A stretch of DNA of 20,000 nucleotides from Chrysomallon squamiferum. Lineage: Eukaryota; Mollusca; Gastropoda; Neomphalida; Peltospiridae. The position numbers and the translations under genes are program-made. The notes under the pieces are model-generated. The model was not told the origin of the DNA and did not search any database. It was given only the letters and a program-made list of their open reading frames with translations. Positions 1 to 19,128 of the stretch are shown here, in pieces (position 1 is the first letter of the stretch; each line of letters starts with the position of its first letter). The DNA lies in NCBI GenBank assembly GCA_012295275.1, contig CM022667.1, positions 6,560,332 to 6,580,331 on the forward strand, in the 5' to 3' direction.

Positions 1-757
1 TATGAATTCTAAACGTTCACACAGACAAAACGTACTGGTATTGTTTTTAAATATTTATACAGGTAAAACTTCCAGTTATGAATTCTAAACGTTCACACAG
101 ACAAAACGTACTGGTATTGTTTTTAAATATTTATACAGGTAAAACTTCCAGTTATGAATTCTAAACGTTCACACAGACAAAACGTACTGGTATTGTTTTT
201 TAAATATTTATACAGGTAAAACTTCCAGTTATGAATTCTAAACGTTCACACAGACAAAACGTACTGGTATTGTTTTTAAATATTTATACAGGTAAAACTT
301 CCAGTTATGAATTCTAAACGTTCACACAGACAAAACGTACTGGTATTGTTTTAAATATTTATACAGGTAAAACTTCCAGTTATGAATTCTAAACGTTCAC
401 ACAGACAAAACGTACTGGTATTGTTTTTAAATATTTATACAGGTAAAACTTCCAGTTATGAATTCTAAACGTTCACACAGACAAAACGTACTGGTATTGT
501 TTTTAAATATTTATACAGGTAAAACTTCCAGTTATGAATTCTAAAAGTTCACACAGACAAAACGTACTGGTATTGTTTTTAAATATTTATACAGGTAAAA
601 CTTCCAGTTATGAATTCTAAACGTTCACACAGACAAAACGTACTGGTATTGTTTTTAAATATTTATACAGGTAAAACTTCCAGTTATGAATTCTAAACGT
701 TCACACAGACAAAACGTACTGGTATTGTTTTTAAATATTTATACAGGTAAAACTTCC
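1..757. repeat. 76-bp minisatellite, about 10 copies
   Basis: A unit of 76 bp starting TATGAATTCTAAACGTTC repeats about ten times head to tail (the second copy starts at 77). Copies are almost identical; they differ in the length of one T run (4 to 6) and one C-to-A change near 545. Each copy holds TATACAGGTAAAAC. On the - strand the stretch AGAATTCATAACTGGAAGT resembles the unit of the neighbouring 40-bp array, so the two arrays are probably related. It lies in what should be an intron of G1, or beyond its visible end. No coding frame is seen. Confidence 0.95.
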
Positions 758-779
758 TAATGAATTCTAAATATTTCTT

Positions 780-1354
780 ACAGGTAAAACTTACAGGGGT
801 GAATTTTAAATATAACTATAAAGGTAAAACTTACAGGGGTGAATTTTGAATATAACTATAAAGGTAAAACTTACAGGGGTACATTTTAAATATAACTATA
901 AAGGTAAAACTTACAGGGGTGAACTCTGAATATAACTATAAAGGTAAAACTTACAGGGGTAAATTTTGAATATAACTATAAAGGTAAAACTTACAGGGGT
1001 ACATTTTAAATATAACTATAAAGGTAAAACTTACAGGGGTAAATTTTGAATATAACTATAAAGGTAAAACTTACAGGGGTACATTTTAAATATAACTTTA
1101 AAGGTAAAACGTACATGGGTGAATTCTGAATATAACTATAAAGGTAAAACGTACAGGGGTGAATTCTGAATATAACTATAAAGGTAAAACGTACATGGGT
1201 GAAATCTGAATATAACTATAAAGGTAAAACGTACAGGGGTGAATTCTGAATATAACTATAAAGGTAAAACTTACAGGGGTGAATTCTGAATATAACTATA
1301 AAGGTAAAACTTACAGGGGTGAATTCTGAATGTGTTTGTAAAGGTAAAACTTAC

Positions 1355-1375
<21 letters not shown>
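780..1375. repeat. 40-bp minisatellite, about 15 copies, carrying a splice-donor motif
   Basis: A 40-bp unit (GGTAAAACTTACAGGGGTGA and about 20 more bases) repeats about 15 times. Read on the - strand each unit carries AATTCACCCCTGTAAGTTTT, which is the last codons of the G1 exon at 1355-1503 followed by its GTAAGT donor. The array starts exactly at that exon-intron junction and continues into the intron. Variation is by point changes (for example GTACAT for TTACAG near 1110-1200). This looks like amplification of an exon-intron boundary. Confidence 0.93.
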
Positions 1376-3626
<2,251 letters not shown>

Positions 3627-3654
3627 CTGAAAATAATTTTAATTCTATCAGTCA

Positions 3655-3657
<3 letters not shown>

Positions 3658-3748
<91 letters not shown>
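3658..3748. repeat. (GA)n microsatellite
   Basis: About 45 GA units. On the G1 strand it is (CT)n about 32 bases before the acceptor of module 1, the same placement as the tract before module 2. Confidence 0.97.
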
Positions 3749-3752
<4 letters not shown>

Positions 3753-3854
3753 TTAAAATGGTAAAACAGATAATTCTTTATTCCCTTAGATCTCTCTTTC
3801 AAAAAAAAAAAAAATAAATAAATAAATAAATAACAAAACATACAAACAAACTAA

Positions 3855-3885
<31 letters not shown>

Positions 3886-4330
3886 ACAGTCTTTGTTATT
3901 TAATAATTCATAAAATACAAAACCGACAACGTTAACCTACCCCGTCTACTGTTTGCACATAAAAATACGTTGTGTAGATAAATGATCCAAGCAAAGTAGT
4001 TAAATTGCATTATGCAACATCACCTGTACCTTTCTCTTTGTTAATTTGATTTTAAACTAACCTGCATTATGAGGTATCATCTGATGTTTCTCTTTGTTTT
4101 AAACTTTGGACAAAACGTGCGAACTGCACTGTGTGTTTAAAATCACTAATCACATCTCTCGTTACAAAAACAAATAAACTGATTAAATTAACCAATCACA
4201 TCTCTCGTTACAAAAACAAATAAACTGATTAAATTAACCAACCACATCTCTAATTACAAAAACAAGTAAATTCGTTAAATTGCGTTTACAGAAACAACGC
4301 AAATTCTTTTCTTTCATGTTTTGTTTTGTT

Positions 4331-4379
<49 letters not shown>

Positions 4380-5104
4380 TTATTTTTTTTTTTATTATTA
4401 TTTATTAGTTGTTATTATTTTTGTTTATTGTCATAGCTATTATTATGTTATGTTTATTATGCTTGTTGTTATTATAAATTTATTATTATTATTATTATTA
4501 CTAAAGTATCAGTGATGGTAGTAGTCTTGTAGTAGTACATGTTATAACATTTCACTAAATGTTGGAATGACTGTGAAGTTAGGTTAAAACAGACAAAAAC
4601 AACAAATGAAGATGAGAAATAATTAGCGAAATCTCCGTTAACAGCCAATAAAAAAAACAAAAAAGAAAACATGAAACGTGCAGAACGTGCCTTCTCTTCA
4701 GTGTTCGTGTTGTGATGTAGGTGAGGTGTGCACAAAACAAAAAACTCCTAGGATTATGTCAGAATATGATGACGACAACAAGAAACAAACAAACACAAAT
4801 AAACTGAATGCGATGAATTTCAAAGAGACTTAATCCTTTTTACGTCTTTGCAATTATTACTATTCTTAGATTGTAATTGTAGGTTTGGGTGCAGTTATTA
4901 GCAAACAAAAGAAAGAAAAGAAGATAAACGTTTGAGAGATTTTTACGTTTCACACTCCTGTTCAGTATGAGTGCAGTTATCAGAATGAAAAACAAAATTA
5001 ATAATAACAAAACACGCAAATAAAGAAAAGTGACAAAAGAGAAAAGAGACAGTTCAGCTGTTATTTCATTTTGCTGCGTAATTTTTCTCTTTCCTTGTTT
5101 GGTG
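3749..5104. other. G1 5' region / intergenic, no supported gene
   Basis: It holds AAAT-type repeats (3802-3890), a 46-bp tandem repeat (4147-4285), a TTTA repeat (4328-4376) and ATT-rich sequence (4380-4500). G1 and G2 are divergent, so the first exon(s) and promoter of G1 should be here. One hydrophobic - strand start (MFSFLFFLLAVNGDF, ATG at 4672-4670) could be a signal peptide, but no convincing phase-1 donor follows it. Confidence 0.5.
4147..4285. repeat. 46-bp tandem repeat, about 3 copies
   Basis: CACATCTCTC starts at 4151, 4197 and 4243, each followed by (G/A)TTACAAAAACAA(A/G)TAAA. The first two copies are nearly identical and the third has diverged. Confidence 0.9.
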
Positions 5105-5113
5105 GATAAATAA
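5105..5113 (+). promoter_or_regulatory. Possible TATA-like element of G2
   Basis: GATAAATAA lies about 43 bases before the G2 start codon, leaving room for a short 5' leader. The core promoter assignment is only a positional guess. The start codon context AACACGAAATGG has purines around ATG and G at +4. Confidence 0.2.
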
Positions 5114-5147
5114 CGACCATCGTCGCACAGAGCAGTCAAAACACGAA

Positions 5148-8685
<3,538 letters not shown>

Positions 8686-8789
8686 TCTCAGGATAATCTG
8701 TCACACATCAGTGCACACACTGACTGGATCCTCAGACACATGGACGACTTTTAATCTCAGGATAATCTGTCACACATCAGTTAACAGCA

Positions 8790-8795
8790 AATAAA
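8790..8795 (+). promoter_or_regulatory. Probable G2 polyadenylation signal
   Basis: AATAAA lies about 105 bases past the stop, just after the duplicated segment. It is the first canonical hexamer downstream. Confidence 0.5.
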
Positions 8796-9436
8796 TTTCG
8801 TCACGAAGCAAAGTAAAAACCGATTATAAATTTTACAGTTTCCATCAGCCTCTTCATCCAAGTTTGACCTTTCTCAACAGAAAACTTCCAGAATTTTTTT
8901 TTTCTAAATATATTTTTTTTTATTTATTTATTTTCTTAAATAATAAGTCAGTTTAGTCATGTAATTTACTATTTCATATCAGCTTCTGTTTTGAGAACAA
9001 TAAATACTTAAACAAAATGTCAACATTATTCATGAATTCGATTAATAAAGACATTTCCTTCTAAACAAGGTTTACTTTTGTTTTCTTTTCTTCTAATTCT
9101 TCTTTTTATCATTATTATTTTTTTACTTTTTATTATCAATACTATTATTATGTTGTTGTTGTTGTTGTTTTAACGTGAATATAACAAAGCAGTAGAAAGT
9201 TCTGAATCAAGCAGATTTCAGGATCAAATAGCGACACGTGAAATACCTTTTTATTTTTGTTGTGATAATCAAGTTAGTTACTAGTCTGGCAAGTCATCAT
9301 CATACTGTTATTCATATACATGTGATATATTAAGTAATCTTTTGAGTGTATCGTTACATATAATGTAAAATTTAAAAACATGACAAAGTAAATAAACTTT
9401 AACAGTTTGATAGGTTTTGGTGGGTATTTTGTTCAG
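8796..9436. other. Intergenic, AT-rich
   Basis: It has T-rich runs (8895-8930), ATT/TTG runs (9110-9170) and otherwise unique AT-rich sequence. I see no gene or RNA in it. Confidence 0.6.
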
Positions 9437-9642
9437 ACTTCAGCTTGTCAGACATATTAAACATTATTAAAACAAACCAGACACAAGAGATGTGTCGTTA
9501 TTCACACAGTCAAAGCCAGTCAGATGTTTACGAAATTATTAGTATTCATTACGAGGATACGACTGAGGTTGTGTGTGAAAACAGAAACATACACACTCGT
9601 ATCAGAAATATCAGCTTTCAACGTGCAGTTAATCTAAAATAA
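9437..9642 (+). CDS. Possible orphan terminal exon with tyrosine motifs
   Basis: After an acceptor-like TTTTGTTCAG an open frame of about 67 codons reads SLSDILNIIKTNQ, then SQSQSDVYEIISIHYEDTTE, and ends VNLK with TAA overlapping AATAAA (9638-9643). Composition is non-repetitive and hydrophilic, unlike its surroundings. The DVYEII and IHYEDT stretches resemble tyrosine-based motifs of receptor tails, but no membrane segment was found nearby. It starts in phase 1, so it could in principle be joined to phase-1 exons of G2, or it could be the last exon of another + strand gene. It could also be chance. Confidence 0.33.
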
Positions 9643-9933
9643 AACATTCAGAAAATATCTGTGTTGATATTTATCTTTATTATAAAAATAGCTGAAAAAA
9701 GCATGAATAATTTTTTTTTTTAAATCTTTTAAAATATCGTGTGGAACAGCATTGCTGATGTTAATATTGTTCTTCTTGCTTTAATTCTTATACAGTTTTA
9801 ATAGTGAAAACGTGATGTTTGAGTTTATATATATGTTTGAATGTTTATGTGTCTGTGCGTGTGTGCGTACGTGTGCATGTTTTAAGTAAAGAAAACAAGT
9901 TTTTAACAGTTCCAGTCGGATAAAAGGTCCAAA

Positions 9934-9950
9934 ATAATAATAATAATAAC

Positions 9951-9990
<40 letters not shown>

Positions 9991-10009
9991 TAATAATAAT
10001 AATAATAAT

Positions 10010-10040
<31 letters not shown>

Positions 10041-10127
10041 TCATAATAATAATAATAATAATAATATGATGATGATAATAATAACAATAATAACAATAAT
10101 AATAACGATAATAATAACAATAATAAC

Positions 10128-10172
<45 letters not shown>

Positions 10173-10215
10173 GATAATAATAACAATAATAATAATAATA
10201 ATGTAATAATAATAA
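9934..10215. repeat. (TAA)n-rich array
   Basis: About 280 bp of TAA with AAC, ATG and ACG interruptions between the orphan exon and the end of G3. The poly-Leu and poly-Tyr frames here are artefacts of it. Confidence 0.97.
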
Positions 10216-10243
10216 AATATTTTGTGTTATACTAAAACAGTTG

Positions 10244-10249
10244 TTTAAT
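10244..10249 (-). promoter_or_regulatory. Possible G3 polyadenylation signal
   Basis: ATTAAA on the - strand lies about 43 bases past the G3 stop. It is a known variant hexamer; no AATAAA is seen closer. Confidence 0.3.
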
Positions 10250-10291
10250 TCACTCTCAGTAGTTGTTAGTTAATGATCGGCTATTTTCGGG

Positions 10292-13198
<2,907 letters not shown>

Positions 13199-13707
13199 TC
13201 TCGCTGTCTCAACGTGCAAAATCTCCCAATTTCTCTCTCTGCACCGAAATTCCTCAACTTTTTTTATTTTATTATCTTTTTCTCTTTTCACCTTGTTCAG
13301 CAGTGAAAGTGGTCTACTGTGATACACGTGAAACTCCTGTTTAGTAATTACGTATTCAAATCAGCATCCACCTCCTGTACAAACAAACACGCTTTTAATT
13401 CAACTCAGTCTTTCAAAGAAATTTCTTTTGTTCGTGTTCTGTTTGTACATAGACGTTTACCCGAGTTTGAAGAGCACTCAGTCTAAAATGATCAAATCTT
13501 TGACGACTCAGATGAGACCAGGTTGAGTGTGATAACGGAGTGCAAACTGTCGCAGTCTGCTACACTTGTTAGTCAGAGGTAGTGTGAGTATTTACACATG
13601 TAAGCCAAAAAAAAATAAAAAATACGATTGAAAAAAAGTCTTGTCAATATTCGTGTGAAAATAGGATACAAAAGCGAGTGTATATACAGAGGTAACATCC
13701 CCACCGC

Positions 13708-13752
<45 letters not shown>

Positions 13753-14890
13753 CAGTATACAATTGAATAAGGGAATGAAAAAAAAAAAGAAAGATATAAA
13801 AATATATGAAAAACATACAGATGTAAACCAGAAAAAAATAAATATATATAAAATAAAAAAAAAAGTAAATATAAATATATATCTTATTAACACACACAAT
13901 TAAAAATCGGAACAGCCTATATGTATACTGAAGTAAATTACACAAAGAAAAATGTCACTATACAATAGACATTAAAAAAGAAACACGATGTAAAAAAATA
14001 AAAAATAAAAATAATAATAATAATAATCAGCCTGTCAATCTACATCTGAAATTAGGGGAGGAAATCGTGACTCTATACAGCTGTAAGCCAAACAAATCGT
14101 GTCACGTCAGTACACAAGTGAAATGTCTGTGTGAACTGAGAGCAGGCGGTGACAAGTCAATACAGGCGCAGTTTCTTATTTTAATTACAAACTCAATTCA
14201 TCTTCCGTGTACCGGGCTGAAGCAAACATGTCCTGGACGTATGTAAATAACTCTAAAAATATTGTACAAAAAAGTAGTACCTGTACTTAATCAGGATGTT
14301 ATGATATCAATACGCGTGGGTTGTTAGCCTTTTGTGACGTAAAATCTGATCTTGATGAGAATGCGTCATGTTTCTGTGTCTGTTTTCTTTGCTAATAATT
14401 ATGTAAATAAAAATAATTTCATTTATAAGAAGGAAAAATTAACTAGAATTCTACTAGTTTTCATTTAAGGATTTAATAAGATATCTTTAAAATATTATTC
14501 TATACTACATATCTACATATTTATGTATATAAAATTATATATGTACAATACAGTATAGTACTGTATAGAAAATATAGTACTGTATGACAAGGTTTGGTAT
14601 AGTATGGTATAGCACAGAATAGTACAGTATATAGCACAGCGTACTGTAGTATAATGTGGTATGGTATAGTATAATACAGTGCAGTGCAGTAAAGTTCTCT
14701 AAACAACAACAGTTAAACATCGAATATGTGCAGTGTTAAAAAATTTGAGAAATTTCAAAAGTGTGTACTGACTAAGAATACTGATTTTCAGTCTGTTTTT
14801 GATTAGTGTAAAACAAAGTTGTCTCCCTTGAACTGCAGACTGTCGCTCAAGAAAGCAAATCGTGAATTTTTATAAATATTTCTTTTAATA
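13199..14890. other. Intergenic between G3 and G4, first part
   Basis: It should contain the G3 promoter on the - strand just right of 13198. Beyond that it has A-rich and TA-rich sequence with a 38-base A run at 13710-13747, a unique but non-coding stretch (14030-14350), and a degenerate TATAG/GTATA-type repeat (14530-14695). No gene or RNA is recognised. Confidence 0.6.
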
Positions 14891-15076
14891 GGTGAAACCT
14901 CTCAGATATGTAGTTTTGTTAGGTGAAACATCTCAGATATGTAGTTTTGTTAGGTGAAACCTCTCAGATATGTAGTTTTGTTAGGTGAAACATCTCAGAT
15001 ATGTAGTTTTGTTAGGTGAAACCTCTCAGATATGTAGTTTTGTTAGGTGAAACATCTCAGATATGTAGTTTTGTGA
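14891..15076. repeat. 31-bp tandem repeat, six copies in a 62-bp dimer pattern
   Basis: GGTGAAACCTCTCAGATATG and 11 more bases repeat every 31 bp. Copies alternate CCTCTC and CATCTC, so the true unit of spread is a 62-bp pair. There are no spacers and copies are otherwise identical. Confidence 0.95.
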
Positions 15077-15335
15077 TCTGATCAGTAATTTATAAAACAC
15101 ACACTTGTCTTACATACTCTACAACGAGATTGTTTCGTTTTCTGGTTTAAGCATTAGACGTTTATGTTGACAATTTTACTATTCTTTAATTTCTTTTTAT
15201 TGCTTATAATTTTAATTCTATTTTATACTCAGTATTTATTGTTGTGATTGCTGTTTTACTTATTTACTTACTTACTTACTTGTATATGTTTGATTGTGTT
15301 CAAAGATAAAAAACAGTGACAGGAAGAGATACGGG

Positions 15336-15470
<135 letters not shown>

Positions 15471-15839
15471 ATGACTGTTGCTAAGATAAATAGGACATTG
15501 TAATATTTGGCTCTGTTTGATGATGCAGTCAGAATTCTCTGTGAGGCAAATATTCTTTCTTCTCTCTGGATGTTCGTGCAAATGTACTTTTGCTCATCTA
15601 AACTAACAGATAATTTATATGTGATACTGAGATTTATTTCCCCAGTCAATATTACAGACGGGTGACAAGCAATGTGTTATCTACTGAGATAAATGTTTCT
15701 TCATTCAGTCTTCTTACATTCATTTATCCTTGCATTCATTCGTTCATGCTTTTATTCTTTCATTCATTAATCTTTTAATTAATTTTGACTGTTTGTTTTT
15801 GTACCATGACAACAGAGACAATAAAAGTAAAAGAACATT

Positions 15840-15845
15840 TTTATT
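15840..15845 (-). promoter_or_regulatory. Possible G4 polyadenylation signal
   Basis: AATAAA on the - strand, about 80 bases past the G4 stop codon. Confidence 0.4.
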
Positions 15846-15924
15846 ATTATTTCTAATGTATAAAAAGTCTGTTTTTAGAGAAGGTCGTGTGACTCAGCCA
15901 TTACAGGTTTTTTGTGATAGTAAT

Positions 15925-16074
15925 TTACCCGTTTCGGATAAACTGTCGGATGTCGTTGCTGCTGACGTCGAGGATGAGGCTGGGCTCCCTGACCGAGCAG
16001 CGAGGTAGAGTGATGAGTCCGTGTAGCACCCACCTACCACGCTGTGAACACACCACCATCCCGCCCTCGTCATT
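15925..16074 (-). CDS. G4 last exon: Ser195 to Glu
   Basis: After GCTGTTACAG the frame reads NDEGGMVVCSQRGRWVLHGL, then ITLPRCSVREPSLILDVS and SNDIRQFIRNG, stop. GDSGG is NDEGG: the nucleophile is Glu and Gly193 is Asn. Cys201 and Cys220 are kept. The exon is 150 bp, phase 0 start. Confidence 0.83.
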   Translation of the reverse strand, partial: NDEGGMVVCSQRGRWVLHGLITLPRCSVREPSLILDVSSNDIRQFIRNG

Positions 16075-16127
16075 CTGTAACAGCATCATCACCGTCGTTA
16101 TCATCACCGTTATCATACCATTATTAT

Positions 16128-16204
16128 CATTTAGTATTATTACTGTTATTATTATCATTATTATTACTACTACTACTACCACTGCTGCTATTACTACTAC
16201 TACA

Positions 16205-16239
<35 letters not shown>

Positions 16240-16250
16240 TTTCTTTACCG
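16128..16250. repeat. ATT/ACT trinucleotide array
   Basis: Mixed ATT and ACT units in the G4 intron, some 55 bases from the last exon. The rest of the intron (16250-16521) is AT-rich with further CAT and TAA runs. Confidence 0.93.
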
Positions 16251-16521
16251 CATGTATAATTAACAAACTCATAATTAGATCATCATTACATCATTTATCA
16301 TTAAAAAAATCATCATTATCACTACCACTACACCGCCACGTCATCAAACATTTGATTATCATCAAAATATCGACATCTTTTATTATTATAATAACAATAA
16401 CAATTTAATAATAATAATAACAACAATAACAAAAATAAGAATAACTAATAGTAATAGTAATAATAACACATCATCATCATGTATCATCTTCGTTATAATT
16501 AACTTGTGTTAGATAACAAAC

Positions 16522-16676
16522 CTGACAGGGGTTGTCGTTGACGTTGAGCGGCTGAACACACGCTGTGTTTGCAGGTACGTGTGGCTGGTGTAGGTAGGTG
16601 AGAACTGAGTTACAAACCTCGGACCCCAAAAACTTGCTGTACGCAGCTCGCAGATACCTCGACCTGGAGTGCGAGT
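16522..16676 (-). CDS. G4 exon: protease-like domain before the active-site loop
   Basis: After AATGTTTCAG the frame reads SHSRSRYLRAAYSKFLGSEV, then CNSVLTYLHQPHVPANTAC and VQPLNVNDNPCQ, ending phase 0 at GTCAG|GTTTGT. EVC and TAC are Cys168 and Cys182; PCQ holds Cys191, with Asn at position 189. Confidence 0.83.
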
Positions 16677-16689
16677 CTGAAACATTGCA

Positions 16690-16729
16690 TAATAACAGTA
16701 ATAACAATAATAACAATAATAATAATAAC

Positions 16730-16782
<53 letters not shown>

Positions 16783-16852
16783 TAATAACAATAATAATAA
16801 TAATAATAATAATAACAATAATAATAATAATAATAATAATAACAATAATAAC

Positions 16853-16943
<91 letters not shown>

Positions 16944-16965
16944 GTAAATAATAGTAATAATAAAC
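16690..16965. repeat. (TAA)n microsatellite
   Basis: About 275 bp of TAA with scattered CAA units, starting about 14 bases from the acceptor of the G4 exon at 16676. On the coding strand it is (TTA)n and forms the pyrimidine-rich side of the splice site. Confidence 0.97.
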
Positions 16966-17360
16966 GAAAAAAAAAAAAAACGAAACTCGGAAAAAGAACA
17001 AAAGTAAAATAAACGAAAAAGACCAGCAATAAGATAACAAAAAAAAAAAAATTAACGTCCAGGCAAATACTTGTATCTTACATAAAACGTAAATTCTACT
17101 ACTTCAGTCTCATTAAGAGATACGTTTGTATATATCTCGCTTTATTTTATTTTTTATTTTTATATTTTTAATTTTTTTTTGTTGTTTTTGTTTAAATATT
17201 TTAAAATGAAATACTTCTCTGCGTTTCTGGTAACAGTCTGTGGGATGCACTGTCTTTATCAAAGTAAACAAAATAAATTACACACGAATACAGTTTCAAG
17301 TTACTGGCGTCACTTGTGTTCAGATACGTCGCTGATACAACTCACTGTGTTGATACTCAC
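16966..17360 (-). other. G4 intron
   Basis: The intron is AT-rich with short A and T runs. No further exon is visible between the two protease-like exons. Confidence 0.6.
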
Positions 17361-17504
17361 TGTCGTATCTGCCCCATCCCGCCATCGTACACTGGTACTT
17401 GATGACGTCTTTGTTGGTGACGTCGTCGTCAGACAGACAAGCTGGCAGTGCACACGGGCTGTACTCTATCTCTTCTCTTAGCAACAGCACAGCCACGTCA
17501 TTCG
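17361..17504 (-). CDS. G4 exon: protease-like domain, Asp102 kept
   Basis: After GAATGTTTCAG the frame reads ANDVAVLLLREEIEYSPC, then ALPACLSDDDVTNKDVIK and YQCTMAGWGRYD. NDVAVL is the intact S1 Asp102 motif. C-x4-C-L and CTMAGWG match the family. The exon is 144 bp, phases 1-1, donor GACA|GTGAGT. Confidence 0.86.
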
Positions 17505-17624
17505 CTGAAACATTCATATCATCATCATCGTCACCATCATCATAGCATAATTATTATTATTATTATTGCTGTTGTTGCTATTGTTATTTATATAACAATG
17601 AATATTAACATGAATATTATCTAT

Positions 17625-17789
17625 ATATATATACCTATCTATCTATCTCTCTATGTGTCTGTATGTCCATCTATCTATATATCTGTCTCTCTGTCTGTCT
17701 GTCTGTCCATCAATCTATCTGTCTATCTATCTATTCATATATATATCTGTCTCTCTATCTATCTGTCTGTCTATCTATCTGTCTGTCTA

Positions 17790-17822
<33 letters not shown>

Positions 17823-17842
17823 ATGTCTATCTATGTATCTGG
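17625..17842. repeat. TCTA/TCTG tetranucleotide array
   Basis: About 215 bp of mixed CTAT and CTGT units, ending about 12 bases from the donor of the next G4 exon. It gives the Ser-Leu-Cys-rich frames. Confidence 0.95.
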
Positions 17843-17853
17843 TTTTCTGTTAC

Positions 17854-17978
17854 CTCGTGTCTGTCTGTGTTTTCATCTGTCCACGCTGATAATTCTCTCT
17901 GTGTGTGAACCGAACAAACTTTCCTTGTCTTTGTAGATGTTGTTCTCCCCAACCACCACCTCCATCACTGAACCAATT
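17854..17978 (-). pseudogene. G4 exon with premature stop
   Basis: The acceptor ATTTTCAG is followed by IGSVMEVVVGENNIYKDK, then ESLFGSHTERIISVDR, TGA, KHRQTR and donor CACGAG|GTAACA. Length is 125 bp and phases 2-1 agree with both neighbours and with G2 (128 bp), so the exon boundaries look right and the stop is internal. VVVGENN matches VVVGEYN of G3. A single-base substitution could account for the stop. Confidence 0.65.
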
Positions 17979-18340
17979 CTGAAAATATAATATAATAGTT
18001 ACATGTCTCTGTGTTTGTAGATGTTGTTCTCCCAACCACCACCTCCATCACTGAACCAATTCTGAAAATATAATATAATAGTTACATGTCTCTGTGTTTG
18101 TAGATGTTGTTCTCCCCTACCACCACCTCCATCACTGAACCAATTCTTATAATATAACAGTTTGTCTCTGTGTTTGTAGATGTTGTTCTCCCCTACCACC
18201 ACCTCCATCACTGAACCAATTCTGAAAATATAATATAACAGTTACATGTCTCTGTGTTTGTAGATGTTGTTCTCCCCTACCACCACCTCCATCACTGAAC
18301 CAATTCTGAAATATAATATAATAGTTACATGTCTCTCTTC
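17931..18340. repeat. Tandem array (about 76-84 bp, five copies) of the G4 exon head and its acceptor
   Basis: TTGTAGATGTTGTTCTCC starts at 17931, 18015, 18098, 18174 and 18258 (spacing 84, 83, 76, 84). On the - strand each copy has an acceptor-like TATTTTCAG (degenerate, ATAAG, in the third), the codons IGSVMEVVVGENNIYKHRD, and then ATGTAACT. The copy at 17931 continues into the real exon; the others end in a stop or could use AT|GTAACT as a donor. One copy (18015) has lost a G and is frameshifted. Confidence 0.92.
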
Positions 18341-18389
18341 GTCTTCTTCACTTCCTTCTACTGATACTACCAGCACAAACATTACTTAT

Positions 18390-18576
18390 ACTATAACTAC
18401 TACTACTGTTACTGCTACTATTTATCCTGCTACTGCATCTAACACTGCTACAGCAACAACAACAACTTCTACTACTACTGTTACTGCTACTATTTGTCCT
18501 GCTACTGCATCTAACACTACTGCTACAACAACAACAACAACAACTTCTACTACTACTACTACTACTACCAATAATA

Positions 18577-18618
<42 letters not shown>

Positions 18619-18805
18619 CAGTTACTACGATTACCCACGTTTATTACTACCACTACTACTATTGGTACTACTGCTACTACTACTATAATAATAATAATAA
18701 TAATATTGTTACTACTATTACTAGTGCTACTAATACCACTACTACTACTACTAGTACCACTACTACTACAAATACTAAAACGAATAATAATACTAGTACT
18801 AATGC
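18390..18805. repeat. ACT/AAC/AAT trinucleotide array
   Basis: About 415 bp of mixed trinucleotides with two copies of a TACTGCTACTATTT(A/G)TCCTG segment (18409 and 18482), in the long G4 intron. Confidence 0.93.
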
Positions 18806-18967
18806 TATAATTTAACGGATACGCTACCTAGCTGTATCATACAGTATTATCCTTGCTACAGCTACTAGGTTGTTACTGTTATTATTACTGTAGTATACGT
18901 AATCGCAGGAGATGCACGCTATATGTCTGTTTGATCAGTAGTAGTTGTTGCTGATAAGCCTCTGGCA

Positions 18968-18971
18968 CAAA

Positions 18972-19006
<35 letters not shown>

Positions 19007-19110
19007 ACAAATAAATAAATAAATAAATAAACAAATAAACAAATGAATAAACAAATAAACAAAAAAATAAACAAACAAACAAACAAACAAATAAACAAAT
19101 AAACAAAGCA
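18968..19110. repeat. AAAT/AAAC tetranucleotide array
   Basis: About 140 bp of AAAT, later mixed with AAAC, ending about 20 bases from the donor of the first visible G4 exon. It is the same repeat type as beside G1 module 3. Confidence 0.96.
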
Positions 19111-19128
19111 GACAGCTCAGTGAACTAC

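Noticed and set aside
4472-4735. Signal-peptide-like start MFSFLFFLLAVNG on the - strand as G1 exon 1
   Set aside because: Position and hydrophobicity fit, but no consensus donor in phase 1 follows, so it was not called as an exon.
16598-16951. Poly-Asn frame (prion-like) and the poly-Leu frame opposite
   Set aside because: Both are (TAA)n microsatellite readings; the real exon on the - strand stops at 16676.
17850-18211. Gly-rich frames (WFSDGGGG) in the repeated G4 segment
   Set aside because: Wrong register: phase from the neighbouring exon and the match to VVVGEYN of G3 fix the frame as IGSVMEVVVGENN.
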